The notes beneath the pieces are model-generated. The model saw only the letters and a program-made list of their open reading frames with translations. It was not told the origin of the DNA and searched no databases. A DNA stretch of 64,000 nucleotides from Thermomonas hydrothermalis (lineage in GTDB: Bacteria > Pseudomonadota > Gammaproteobacteria > Xanthomonadales > Xanthomonadaceae). The stretch's first letter is position 1. The number at the start of each line of letters is the position of its first letter. This document shows, piece after piece, positions 9,112-18,286 of this stretch. The stretch is taken from positions 1 to 64,000 of the forward strand of contig NZ_FQUK01000008.1 of the NCBI RefSeq assembly GCF_900129205.1. The letters are read 5' to 3'. The translations under genes and the position numbers were made by a program.

Positions 9112-10875
9112 TCATTTCACCCCATGCATCATGCGCCGAAGCTTTGGTGCGGCCAGCAGTGCCGCAACTGCGCAGCCTGTGCCGATCCACATCAGCAGCC
9201 AGAACAGGTGGGCGTACTTTGCGGCGGCCATGGTCAGATCCAAGGTTTCGCCCTGTGGAATGTCGATGGCGGCCAGCTTGCCAAACAGGGCGGCCAGGGT
9301 TTCCGAAAACGCGGTGGCCAGAAACCAGGTGCCCATCATCAGGCTGACCACCCGCGGCACTGCCAGCTGGGTCACCGCCGACAGACCAACCGGCGACAGA
9401 CACATTTCGCCGGTTTCCAGAATCAGGTAGGCCAACACCAGCCACCACACGCTGGCCTGCGTGCCGGTGACGCCCACCTGGGCGGCGGCCAGCGCCAGTG
9501 GGATGAACGACAGCCCGGCCAGCAACAGACCCAGCGCCGATTTCACCGGTTTGGACGGGTCCAGGCCGCGCCGGTCCAGCCAACCCCACAGGGCAGAAAA
9601 CAGCGGCGCCAGTGCGACCAGGAAGAAAGCACCCAGGTAGGTGAGCGAGCCGGCGGTCTGCGGCAGCGCCACGCAGTCGCGCACCAGCAGGACGATGATC
9701 AGCGCGCTCACCGCCAGGAACAGCACGCGCGGCGCACGGGATGTCGGGGTGCGGTCGGACATCCGCGCCGCCACGAAGAACGTCAGGGGCGCCAGCAGCA
9801 GCGACAGGGTGGACCACGGCCAGGGCGTGCCGTCGCGCACCACCAGCGCGGGGATGATGTCTTTGGTCAGCAGGCGGTCGGTGAAGGTCACCCAGGAGCC
9901 GTAGGTCTGTTCGTACAGGGTGAAAAACACCAGCGCCATGAAGATCAGCGCCATCAGCGCCAGCATCTGCTGGCGTTCGACCGGCGTGCAGCGGGTGCCG
10001 GTGAACCAGGCAAACCACACCAGCACCACACCCAGCACGACCAGCATCAGCAGCAGCGCCAGCGACACCTCGCCACCGAGCGCGAAGGCGCCGTTGGCGG
10101 CGGCCCACATCAGCCAGGCCACCGGTAGCACTCCGAGCACGGCCAGTGCATAGATCAGCCATTCGCGTGGGATGCCGGCAACGCGCTGGCACAGCGCTGC
10201 GGGATCGGCCGGTTCGGCGTGCCCGTGCAGGTAGCGCTGGCCCCACAAAAACATCATCAGGCCGGCCAGCATGCCGATCCCGGCCGCCCCGAAGCCGTAC
10301 TTCCAGCCCCAGGCTTCGCCGATGTAGCCGCAGACCAGCGAGGCAAACAGTGCCCCTAGATTGATGCCGGCGTAGAACAGCGAAAAGCCGGAATCGCGGC
10401 GTGGATCATTGGCGGGGTAGAGCTTGCCGACGATGGTCGAGATGTTGGGCTTGAGAAACCCCACGCCCATGATGATCAGCGCCAGCGACAGGTACATCAC
10501 CCTCAGTGCCGCTTCATCGCGCACCACGCTGCCGGCCTGCAGCGTGGCGGCGTGGCCTTCGAACGCCATGCCGACATGCCCCAGCACCAGCAGCACACCG
10601 CCGAAGGTGACCGCCTTGCGCATCCCCAGCCAGCGGTCGGCCAGCACGCCGCCGATCACCGGGATGCAGTACACCAGCCCGCCATAAGCCCCCAGCAGGT
10701 CCAGCCCAGCCTTGTCGCCGAACAGGTGGTACTTGGTGAGATAAAGCAGCAGCAGCGCCTTCATTCCGTAGAACGAGAAACGCTCCCACATCTCGGTGAA
10801 AAAGCAGACATAGACCCCTTTGGGGTGGCCGAGGAAGTCGTCGTGGCGGGGGGCGGTGTGAGGGTGTCCGGACAT
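9112..10875 (-). CDS. POT/PTR-family proton-coupled peptide transporter
   Basis: Major-facilitator peptide symporter of 587 aa in the inner membrane. The family signature ExxERF with FYGMKALLLLYL is near the N-terminus (TEMWERFSFYG), and about 12-14 hydrophobic segments follow, including GVGFLKPNISTIVGKLY and a late ETGEMCLSPVGLSAVTQLAP-like block. I use the ATG at 10875 (MSGHPHTAPRH); another in-frame ATG lies at 10902. The promoter region is shared with the divergent OPT transporter gene starting at about 11033. Predicted cargo: di- and tripeptides. Confidence 0.93.
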   Translation of the reverse strand: MSGHPHTAPRHDDFLGHPKGVYVCFFTEMWERFSFYGMKALLLLYLTKYHLFGDKAGLDLLGAYGGLVYCIPVIGGVLADRWLGMRKAVTFGGVLLVLGHVGMAFEGHAATLQAGSVVRDEAALRVMYLSLALIIMGVGFLKPNISTIVGKLYPANDPRRDSGFSLFYAGINLGALFASLVCGYIGEAWGWKYGFGAAGIGMLAGLMMFLWGQRYLHGHAEPADPAALCQRVAGIPREWLIYALAVLGVLPVAWLMWAAANGAFALGGEVSLALLLMLVVLGVVLVWFAWFTGTRCTPVERQQMLALMALIFMALVFFTLYEQTYGSWVTFTDRLLTKDIIPALVVRDGTPWPWSTLSLLLAPLTFFVAARMSDRTPTSRAPRVLFLAVSALIIVLLVRDCVALPQTAGSLTYLGAFFLVALAPLFSALWGWLDRRGLDPSKPVKSALGLLLAGLSFIPLALAAAQVGVTGTQASVWWLVLAYLILETGEMCLSPVGLSAVTQLAVPRVVSLMMGTWFLATAFSETLAALFGKLAAIDIPQGETLDLTMAAAKYAHLFWLLMWIGTGCAVAALLAAPKLRRMMHGVK

Positions 10876-11032
10876 GCGCAGGCTCCGAAAGGCAGCGGGC
10901 AAGTATGCCGCGTGCTGCGGCGTGACGCGGCAGCGGCCTGCGGGCAGATGTCGGGTTGAGACGGGGCCGGCGCTGGACTTGCCTGCCGGCAGCCGTTACG
11001 GTTCGCCGGTTGCCACTTTCCCGGAAATGCCG

Positions 11033-13012
11033 ATGTCCACACCCGCCCAGCCGGTTCCGCAACTCACCGTTCGCGCCGTCCTGCTTGCCGTGATCCTGGC
11101 GGTGATCCTGTCCGCCGCCAATGCTTATCTTGGCCTGTTCGCCGGCTTGACTATCGCCACCGCGATCCCGGCCGCCGTTGTTTCGATGGGCGTGCTGCGC
11201 CTGCTGGGCGGCGGGACCATCCTGGAGAACAACATCGTCCAGACCGGCGCCTCCGCCGGCTCGTCGATCGCCGCCGGGGTGATCTTTACGATCCCGGCGT
11301 TGGTCATCCTGGGCTACTGGCAGGATTTTAAATATTCCTGGGTGTTGGCGATCGCCGGGCTGGGTGGTTTGCTGGGCGTGTTGTTTTCGGTGCCGCTGCG
11401 GCGTTCGATGATCGTCGAGGAGCCGCTGCCGTTTCCCGAAGGCAAGGCGGCGGCCGAGGTGCTGAAAGCAGGCGAGAACCCCGGCCCTGGGCTGAAGATT
11501 CTCGGCCTGTCGGCGGCGATCGGCGGGCTGGTCAAGCTGGCTGCCGAAAGTGGGCTGAAGCTGATCCCGGACAGCGCCACCGGTGCCGGGTTCTTCGGCA
11601 AATACCTGGGGTATCTGGGCACCAACCTGTCGCCGGCGCTGCTGGGTGTGGGCTACATCGTCGGGCTCAACATCGGCATCGTGGTGTTGTCGGGTTCGAT
11701 CCTGTCCTGGCATGTGGCCATCCCGCTGTACCACATGCTCTTTCTTGACAGCGACCCCGCGCTGGCCGCCACGCTTGCCGGCAAGGACGCAGCGGAGATC
11801 GCCGGAGCGATCTGGTCGGCCAAGATCCGCTACCTGGGCGTGGGGGCCATGCTGATCGGCGGTGCCTGGACGCTGTTCTCACTCCGCAGGTCGTTGCTGT
11901 CTGGCATCAAGAGCGGCATTGCCGCCGCGCGCGCCGGGGCGGGTGCCGAGCTGGCTGACACCGAGCGCGACCTGCCGATGAAGTGGATGCTGATCGCGCT
12001 GGTGGTGTTCGTGCTGCCGTTGTTGCTGCTCTATCAGGCCATCGTCGGTATGTGGCACGTCAGTATCCCGATGGCGATCATCATGATCGTCGCCGGGTTC
12101 CTGTTCGTGTCGGTGTCGGCGTACCTGGCCGGGTTGGTGGGCTCGTCCAACAATCCGGTGTCGGGCATCACCATCGCCACCATCCTGTTTGCATCGGTGG
12201 TGCTGATGGTGCTGCTGGGCGAGGCCGGTCGGACTGCGGTCGGGGTCGGCGGTGCTCCGCTGGGGGCGGTGGCCGCGATCATGATCGGCGCGGTGGTGTG
12301 CTGCGCGGCAGCGGTCGGTGGCGACAACCTGCAGGATCTCAAGGCTGGTTATCTGGTCGGGGCCACGCCATGGAAGCAGCAGTTGATGCTGGGCATCGGC
12401 GCGTTTTCCTGTGCGCTGATCATGGCGCCGGTGCTGAACCTGCTGGCCCATGCCTACGGCATCGGCGCGCCCACGCCCGCCCATCCCAATGCGTTGGCGG
12501 CGCCCCAGGCCACGCTGATGGCGTCGGTGGCGGGGGGCATGTTCGGCGGCAAGCAGTTGCCGTGGACCATCATCGCCGTCGGTGCCGGAATCGGGGCGGT
12601 GATCATCGCCATCGACGAGATCCTCAAGGCGCGCGGCAGCCATTTCCGTGTGCCGGTACTGGCGGCGGCGATCGGCATTTATCTGCCGCTGGAACTGATG
12701 GTGCCGATTTTCCTCGGCGGTCTGCTGGCGCATCTGGTGGAGCGTCGGCACGGCCTGGCCGGAAGCCTCGACGAGGCTGCGCGCGACCGCCTGCATCGCC
12801 CGGGGACGCTGTTTGCCGCCGGCCTGATCACCGGCGAGGCGCTGATGGGCATCCTGATTGCGATTCCGATCGTATCCAGCGGGCGTGCCGACGTGCTCGC
12901 GTTGCCTGCGCAGTTTCATTTCGGGCAAGGCGTCGGGCTTGCGGTGCTGGCGCTGATCAGCGTGCTGATCTACCGCACCGGCGCCCGCGCCAACCTGACA
13001 GCGAGCGGGTAA
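11033..13012 (+). CDS. OPT-family oligopeptide transporter
   Basis: Large (659 aa) polytopic inner-membrane protein of the OPT superfamily. Recognisable blocks include LSAANAYLGLFAGLTIATAI and ENNIVQTGASAGSSIAAGVIF near the N-terminus, SNNPVSGITIATILFASVVL in the middle and CCAAAVGGDNLQDLKAGYLV after it. About 16 spans are likely. The start is one of two close ATGs (11027 and 11033); the second has GGAA at a better distance. It is divergent from the POT gene, so two unrelated peptide transporters share one upstream region. Substrates may be peptides or metal-chelate peptides. Confidence 0.93.
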   Translation: MSTPAQPVPQLTVRAVLLAVILAVILSAANAYLGLFAGLTIATAIPAAVVSMGVLRLLGGGTILENNIVQTGASAGSSIAAGVIFTIPALVILGYWQDFKYSWVLAIAGLGGLLGVLFSVPLRRSMIVEEPLPFPEGKAAAEVLKAGENPGPGLKILGLSAAIGGLVKLAAESGLKLIPDSATGAGFFGKYLGYLGTNLSPALLGVGYIVGLNIGIVVLSGSILSWHVAIPLYHMLFLDSDPALAATLAGKDAAEIAGAIWSAKIRYLGVGAMLIGGAWTLFSLRRSLLSGIKSGIAAARAGAGAELADTERDLPMKWMLIALVVFVLPLLLLYQAIVGMWHVSIPMAIIMIVAGFLFVSVSAYLAGLVGSSNNPVSGITIATILFASVVLMVLLGEAGRTAVGVGGAPLGAVAAIMIGAVVCCAAAVGGDNLQDLKAGYLVGATPWKQQLMLGIGAFSCALIMAPVLNLLAHAYGIGAPTPAHPNALAAPQATLMASVAGGMFGGKQLPWTIIAVGAGIGAVIIAIDEILKARGSHFRVPVLAAAIGIYLPLELMVPIFLGGLLAHLVERRHGLAGSLDEAARDRLHRPGTLFAAGLITGEALMGILIAIPIVSSGRADVLALPAQFHFGQGVGLAVLALISVLIYRTGARANLTASG

Positions 13013-13021
13013 TCCCGGCTG

Positions 13022-13058
13022 GTGTTGCGCCCTTTTGGGGCAAGGCGATGGTTTTTTT
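13022..13058 (+). terminator. Possible Rho-independent terminator after the OPT gene
   Basis: TTGC-(G)-CCC at 13025-13032 can pair with GGGGCAA at 13037-13043 around a TTTT loop, with one bulged G. A run of seven T lies at 13052-13058, about eight bases further than ideal. The weak stem and distant T-run make this tentative. Confidence 0.3.
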
Positions 13059-13097
13059 AGGCGGCCACGGATGGCCTTCCTCGATGGAGACTTAACG

Positions 13098-15167
13098 ATG
13101 CTTCGACATGCACTGCTTCCACTGCTGCTCGCCCTGGCCGTGCCGGCGGGGGCCGCGCAGCCGGCTCCGCGCGGATTTACCGTGCAGGATCTGGCCTACA
13201 TGGATCGCTATTCCTCCCCGACGCTGTCGCCGGATGGGCGCGTGCTGGTGTTTGCCAAGCGCAGCGTCAACAAGGACAGCAACAAGGCCACCACCACCCT
13301 GTGGATGCGCAACCTGGTCAGCCGCGACATGACGCCGCCCAGGCAGGTGTCGCCGGATGGCTGGAGCGTGAATTCACCGGCGTTCTCGCCGGATGGTCGA
13401 ACCCTGTATTTCCTCAGTGCCAAGTCCGGCTCGATGCAGTTGTATGCGATGCCTGTCCAAGGGGGTGAGCCGCGGCGGCTGACCGACTTCCCGATCGATG
13501 TCGATGCCTACAAGCTCTCGCCGGACGGCAAGCAGGTGGCGCTGGCACTGGCGGTGTTTCCCGAGTGCAAGGCGGATCTGGCGTGCACCAAGCACAAGCT
13601 GGATGAAGCGGCTGCGCGCAAGAACACCGGGGTGGTGTTCGACCGCCTGTTCATCCGGCACTGGGATGCCTGGAACGACGGCCGGCTGAACCGGGTGTTT
13701 GCCGCCCCCCTGGACGGGACGGGCATGCTCACCTCGGCCACCCTGCTCAGCGGCGCCATCCATGGCGATATTCCATCCAAGCCGTTCGGGGATCTGTCCG
13801 ATTTCGCCTGGTCGCCGGATGGCAAGACGGTGGCGATGAGTGTGCGTCTGGCCAACCGCGAGGAGCCATGGAGCACCAATTTCGACATCTGGCTGGTCAA
13901 TGCCGACGGCAGCGGTGCCCGCAACCTCACCGCGGCCAACAAGGCCTGGGATGCCGGCCCGGTGTTTTCCCGCGATGGCAAGACCCTGTATTACCGGGCG
14001 ATGCGGCGGCCTGGCTTTGAAGCCGATCGCTTTGCCCTGATGGCAATGGATCTGGCGTCCGGCAAGACCAGGGAAATCGCGCCGCGCTGGGACGCCTCCG
14101 CCGACGGCATCACCCTGTCTGCCGATGGCAAGTGGATCTACACCACCGCCCAGCACCTGGGGCAGCATCCGCTGTTCCGGGTCTCTTTGGGCAGCGGCAA
14201 AGTGGAGACCGTGGTGAAGGATGGCAGCGTGTCCGCCTTCGACCTGGCTGGCCCGACGCTGGCGCTGGCGCGCAACAGCATGACCACTGGCGATGTGATT
14301 TACACCACCAGCACCGATGGCAAGGCTCCGCTGCGTGCCATCACCCCGACGGCATCGCAGATGTTGCCGGATGTGGCCTGGGGGCAGTATGAGCAGTTCC
14401 GCTTCACGGGTTGGAACGACGAGACCGTGTACGGCTACGTGGTCAAGCCCTGGAACTATCAGCCGGGCCGGAAATATCCAGTCGCCTTCCTGATTCACGG
14501 CGGGCCGCAGGGCAGTTTCGGCAATGGCTGGAGCTACCGCTGGAACCCGCAGACCTACGCGGGCCAAGGCTATGCGGTGGTGATGATCGATTTCCACGGC
14601 AGCACCGGCTACGGCCAGGCGTTTACCGATGCGATCTCCGGGCACTGGGGCGATCGTCCGCTGGAGGATCTGCAGAAGGGCTGGGCCGCGGCCTTGCAGC
14701 AGTACCCGTTCCTGGACGGTGACAACGCCTGTGCGCTTGGGGCCAGTTACGGCGGCTTCATGGCGTTCTGGATTGCCGGCAACTGGAACCAGCCATGGAA
14801 GTGCATCGTCGCCCACGATGGTGTGTTCGACAACTTCATGATGGGCTATGCCACCGAGGAGCTGTGGTTCTCCGAGTGGGAAAACGGCGGCACCCCCTAT
14901 GACAACCCAGAAGGCTACCAGCGCTTCAATCCGGCCAACCATGTCAAGGACTGGCGGGTGCCGATCCTGATCATCCACGGCCAGCAGGATTTCCGGATTC
15001 CGGTCGAGCAGGGCATCGCGGCCTTCACGGCGGCACAGCGGCGCGGGATCGAGTCGAAGTTCCTGTATTTCCCGGATGAGAACCACTGGGTGCTCAAGCC
15101 GCAGAACAGTGTGCAGTGGCATGAGACCGTCAATGCCTGGTTGCGCGAACACATCGGATCGCAGTAA
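13098..15167 (+). CDS. S9-family (prolyl oligopeptidase/DPP-like) serine peptidase, exported
   Basis: A 689-aa exported peptidase with a signal peptide MLRHALLPLLLALAVPAGAA, a beta-propeller built from WD40-like/PD40 repeats (for example LSPDGRVLVF, FSPDGRTLYF, WSPDGKTVAM) and a C-terminal alpha/beta hydrolase. The catalytic triad is visible: S550 in GASYGGF, D631 in HGQQDFRIP and H663 in DENHWVL. The start at 13098 has GGAG about 10 nt upstream and places the signal peptide at the very N-terminus. With the M13 peptidase and the POT and OPT transporters it forms a peptide-use neighbourhood. Confidence 0.95.
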   Translation: MLRHALLPLLLALAVPAGAAQPAPRGFTVQDLAYMDRYSSPTLSPDGRVLVFAKRSVNKDSNKATTTLWMRNLVSRDMTPPRQVSPDGWSVNSPAFSPDGRTLYFLSAKSGSMQLYAMPVQGGEPRRLTDFPIDVDAYKLSPDGKQVALALAVFPECKADLACTKHKLDEAAARKNTGVVFDRLFIRHWDAWNDGRLNRVFAAPLDGTGMLTSATLLSGAIHGDIPSKPFGDLSDFAWSPDGKTVAMSVRLANREEPWSTNFDIWLVNADGSGARNLTAANKAWDAGPVFSRDGKTLYYRAMRRPGFEADRFALMAMDLASGKTREIAPRWDASADGITLSADGKWIYTTAQHLGQHPLFRVSLGSGKVETVVKDGSVSAFDLAGPTLALARNSMTTGDVIYTTSTDGKAPLRAITPTASQMLPDVAWGQYEQFRFTGWNDETVYGYVVKPWNYQPGRKYPVAFLIHGGPQGSFGNGWSYRWNPQTYAGQGYAVVMIDFHGSTGYGQAFTDAISGHWGDRPLEDLQKGWAAALQQYPFLDGDNACALGASYGGFMAFWIAGNWNQPWKCIVAHDGVFDNFMMGYATEELWFSEWENGGTPYDNPEGYQRFNPANHVKDWRVPILIIHGQQDFRIPVEQGIAAFTAAQRRGIESKFLYFPDENHWVLKPQNSVQWHETVNAWLREHIGSQ

Positions 15168-15239
15168 GTAAGACGTGAGCGCGGCGGCTGCTGGGGGGCA
15201 GTCGCCGCAGGAGATGGTCAGGACGGAAGGGGAGACTGG

Positions 15240-16034
15240 ATGCTGAAGCTGGTATTTCCGGGGGGCGAGCACGCCCCGGTGCTTCTGGATCAGGGCAATC
15301 ACACCATTGGCACGGATCCCGGCTGTGCCATCGCGCTGACCCAGCCCGGTGTGGAGGCGGTTCACTGCGAGCTGCGTCTGGCGGCCGGACGAGCGATGCT
15401 GCACGTGAGCGATGGGGCGGCGGTCGAGGTCAATGAGCGGCCGGTGCAGGGGCTGATCGCCCTGCGTGCTGGCGATACCCTGTCGATCGCGTCCGTGCGG
15501 ATGCGGTTGGTGGCACTGCCAGCGGCGGTGCCGGCGACGTCGGCAACGGCTGCAGCATCCATGCACGACGAGGAGCCGTCCGAGGCATCCGATCCGGGCC
15601 TGACCCGGGTGCGGCCGGCGTTGCCGCGCTTTGTGTTGCGTGGCGTGTCCGGTACGGTGCTTGGGCGCAGTTTTCCGCTGGCCGGCACGGCCACCGTCGG
15701 TCGTGCCGCCGAATGTATGCTGCACCTGGATGATGCCGGGCTGTCACGCCAGCACGCTCGCCTGATCCCGGGGCCTGACGGGGTGCAGGTTGAGGATCTG
15801 AGTTCGACCAACGGCACGTTCGTCAATGGCCGGCGGATCCGGTCGGCACTGGCCAAGGGCGGCGATGAGATCGCCTTCGACACCTTGCGTTTCCGTCTGC
15901 TGGACGCCAATCGCTCGGAGCTGGAACAGCTCGCCCCGAAGCCGCAGCAACGCGTTCGCATGCCGCTGTGGTGGTGGGTGGGGGTGGCGGCCGTGCTGCT
16001 GGTGCTGGTCTGGGTGGTGTTCGGGCTGCGCTAA
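15240..16034 (+). CDS. Tandem FHA-domain membrane-anchored protein
   Basis: A 264-aa protein with two forkhead-associated domains. The first (about 15-85) is divergent: GNHTIGTDPGCAIALTQPGVEAVHCEL. The second (about 135-215) is canonical, with TVGRAAECMLHLDDAGLSRQHARL and DLSSTNGTFVNGRRI, the phosphothreonine-binding loops. A single hydrophobic helix (about 240-262) ends the protein, placing the FHA domains in the cytoplasm as a tail-anchored-style protein. A Ser/Thr kinase partner is expected but none is encoded in the window. It lies 72 nt after the S9 peptidase and converges on corA. Confidence 0.9.
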   Translation: MLKLVFPGGEHAPVLLDQGNHTIGTDPGCAIALTQPGVEAVHCELRLAAGRAMLHVSDGAAVEVNERPVQGLIALRAGDTLSIASVRMRLVALPAAVPATSATAAASMHDEEPSEASDPGLTRVRPALPRFVLRGVSGTVLGRSFPLAGTATVGRAAECMLHLDDAGLSRQHARLIPGPDGVQVEDLSSTNGTFVNGRRIRSALAKGGDEIAFDTLRFRLLDANRSELEQLAPKPQQRVRMPLWWWVGVAAVLLVLVWVVFGLR

Positions 16035-16047
16035 AGCGGCAAGGCCC

Positions 16048-17043
16048 TTACAGCCAGTGGATGCGGCGCAGGTAGCGGTACAACCCGATGCAGAACAGCA
16101 GGACAAAGGCGGTCAGCAGCGGGTAGGCGTAGGGATGATGCAACTCCGGCATGTGCTCGAAGTTCATCCCGTACCAGCTGGCGATCAGGGTAGGTGCGGC
16201 CAGCAGCCCGGCCCAGCCGGCGAGTTTTTTCACGATCTCGCCCTGGGTCACGGTCACCAGTGCCAGATTGGTGTTCATGGCGGCGGCCGCCATTTCGCGC
16301 AGTACGTCGATGGTGTCGGCTTCGCGGGCGGCGTGATCCTGGATGTCGCGGAAATAGGGCTTGATCCCATCCGGGATCTCAAGCACCGGGGTGCGCAGAA
16401 GCTGGGCCAGGATGTCCAGCATCGGCAGCACCGCCAGCCGCATCCGGGTCAGATCCTTGCGCAGCCGGTACAGACGCTGCATGGTCGAGCGCCGGTAACT
16501 TTCGGCCAGGACGTCCTGCTCCAGGGCATCCAGCACTTCGGCATAGTCGGCGACGATCGGACGGTAGTGATCGACCACGAAATCCAGGACGCCGTGCAGT
16601 GCCACGCTGGGGCCTTGTGCCAGAAGCGCCGGGTCCTGTTCCAGACGCTTGCGGACCGGGGCATAGCTCAACGAAGCGCCATGCCGCACGGTCACCAGAA
16701 AACGCGGGCCGACGAAAATCTGAGTTTCCCCAAATCGCACCGTATCGTTGATTCGCTGGGCGGTGTGCACAGCGATGAACAGGTTGTGGCCGTAGGCTTC
16801 GATCTTGGGGCGCTGGTGCGCCTTGTGGGCATCCTCGATGGCCAGCTCATGCAGGCCGAACTCGGCTTGCAGGGTGTCCAGGATGGCCGCATCCGGTTCG
16901 TACAAGCCAACCCATACAAACCCGCCGTCATCCGCGGCCAGGGCTTCGCTGATCTGGGTCAGGGCGATGTCGTGGCGCTGGCCACTGCGGTCATACAGGG
17001 CGCAGTTGACGACGCCATCGGAGGGCGCGATGTGGTGAGTCAT
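16048..17043 (-). CDS. corA: CorA-family magnesium/divalent cation channel
   Basis: A 331-aa transporter with a large cytosolic N-domain and two C-terminal membrane helices. The selectivity motif Y291-G-M-N-F295 follows the first helix (LLAAPTLIASWYGMNF), and the protein ends with short basic residues as in CorA. The start at 17043 is behind AGGA 11 nt upstream; longer frames run into the preceding gene. It is the last gene of a long minus-strand run beginning at miaB, 31 nt after the DUF4105 gene. CorC, a protein linked to cation efflux in enterobacteria, is encoded just upstream. Confidence 0.93.
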   Translation of the reverse strand: MTHHIAPSDGVVNCALYDRSGQRHDIALTQISEALAADDGGFVWVGLYEPDAAILDTLQAEFGLHELAIEDAHKAHQRPKIEAYGHNLFIAVHTAQRINDTVRFGETQIFVGPRFLVTVRHGASLSYAPVRKRLEQDPALLAQGPSVALHGVLDFVVDHYRPIVADYAEVLDALEQDVLAESYRRSTMQRLYRLRKDLTRMRLAVLPMLDILAQLLRTPVLEIPDGIKPYFRDIQDHAAREADTIDVLREMAAAAMNTNLALVTVTQGEIVKKLAGWAGLLAAPTLIASWYGMNFEHMPELHHPYAYPLLTAFVLLFCIGLYRYLRRIHWL

Positions 17044-17074
17044 CAGGGCATCCTGACCGAGCGGAGCGCCCGTA

Positions 17075-18286
17075 TCAAGCCGAAAGACGTGGCCACAGGC
17101 GCGCCAGTGCGGCATGCAGCGGCAGCAGCAGGGCGATCCAGTGGCCGTTGCGCTGCGGGTGGACCTGCAGCCACAGGGGCAGGCAGGCGAGTGCGGCCAG
17201 AACCGCCACACTCAGCAACACGCCCCAGGTGTGGCGTGGCGGCGTGCGTCCGCGCAGCAGCGTCCAGGCTGCGGGCAACAGCAGCAGGCACAGCGGGTTG
17301 AACAACAGCAGGTTGCGGTTGGCCCACATCGCCTGGTGTTCGGTCAAGGCCCAGCCGAGGGCCAGCACCAGCCCAACCAGGCCGCAGATCAGCCACAGCA
17401 GCCCGGCCAGTGCCCCGAGCGTGCGCCGATGACGGTCGCCGGTGGCCAGCACCAGCCCGGCCAGCAGGACGCCGGTGAGCAGCCAGGGCCAGACCGGCCA
17501 GTCGCGTTCGGCCGGTTCCGGTGCCAGCCGCTGTAGCAGCAGGGTCTCTTCGGCGGCAACCAGCGGGCGTCCGGTGGTGCCGTTGACCTTGCGCAGGTCA
17601 TCGGCCAGCCGGCGCGGCAGGAACGCCTGCTGCCAGCGGCTCAACGGCTGGTCGGCATACGGCCCCAGCCCGATGTCGAAGGCCAACCACATCCAGGGGG
17701 CCGGCGCGGCCAGCCGCAACGCTTCGCTACGGTAGGTGTCGCCACTGGAACGGCCTTGCAGTTGCCGCCGCAGAGCGCCGTCCAGGGTGCGGTCGAGCGC
17801 GTCACGGACCCGGGTGGCGCAGTTGTCGGTGAAATAGTCGTAGTGGTAGCGGGCGTTTTCCGGGCGGGCATTGATGGCCAGTGCCTGTGCCAGTGTGCGC
17901 GCCTGTGCGGGGGTGAGAGCAAGCCACTGCAGCTTAGCGCCGCGGCCGGCTTGGCGGTAATACGCCAGATCTTCCTGCAGCGGCAGCGCAACCAGCCGGT
18001 AGCGCATCTGGCCGGCGATGAACCGGGATAGAAAGTCCGGCTCGTCCGGATCAAAGAAGCCGAAGTTGTAGCTGGTGCGGGTGCCGCTGCGTGGGTCTTC
18101 GACCACGATGGCATCGTGGCCGAAGCGTTCCCAGAAGATCGCACCTGGTCCCATCGTGATCACGCCAATCCGCGGCGTGTCAGGCGCCGTGGCGGTGACG
18201 GTCTGCGCCGGGCTGGCCCAGGCAATACTGGCCAGCAGTGCCAGCAGCAGGGCCAGGGTGTGCCGCAGCGCCTTACTCGTCGGCAT
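17075..18286 (-). CDS. DUF4105 / Lnb-type membrane protein in the lnt position of the ybe operon
   Basis: A 403-aa protein with a signal sequence or first span (about 8-25), a periplasmic DUF4105 (Lnb N-terminal) domain and about five C-terminal membrane spans. The periplasmic domain carries the conserved FGH (H57) and DNCATRVRD (C156) motifs, a papain-like His/Cys pair by family analogy. Between the late spans is HQAMWANRNLLLFNPL, conserved in Lnb-like proteins. It overlaps corC by 14 nt. In enterobacteria the order is miaB-ybeZ-ybeY-corC-lnt, so this gene stands where apolipoprotein N-acyltransferase is expected. Whether it acylates lipoproteins is inference only; a separate lnt may exist elsewhere. 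Confidence 0.85.
   Translation of the reverse strand: MPTSKALRHTLALLLALLASIAWASPAQTVTATAPDTPRIGVITMGPGAIFWERFGHDAIVVEDPRSGTRTSYNFGFFDPDEPDFLSRFIAGQMRYRLVALPLQEDLAYYRQAGRGAKLQWLALTPAQARTLAQALAINARPENARYHYDYFTDNCATRVRDALDRTLDGALRRQLQGRSSGDTYRSEALRLAAPAPWMWLAFDIGLGPYADQPLSRWQQAFLPRRLADDLRKVNGTTGRPLVAAEETLLLQRLAPEPAERDWPVWPWLLTGVLLAGLVLATGDRHRRTLGALAGLLWLICGLVGLVLALGWALTEHQAMWANRNLLLFNPLCLLLLPAAWTLLRGRTPPRHTWGVLLSVAVLAALACLPLWLQVHPQRNGHWIALLLPLHAALARLWPRLSA

Noticed and set aside
13374-15725. A 783-codon minus-strand frame across the S9 peptidase and FHA genes
   Set aside because: Antisense to two real genes and spans their boundary; composition is that of a shadow frame.
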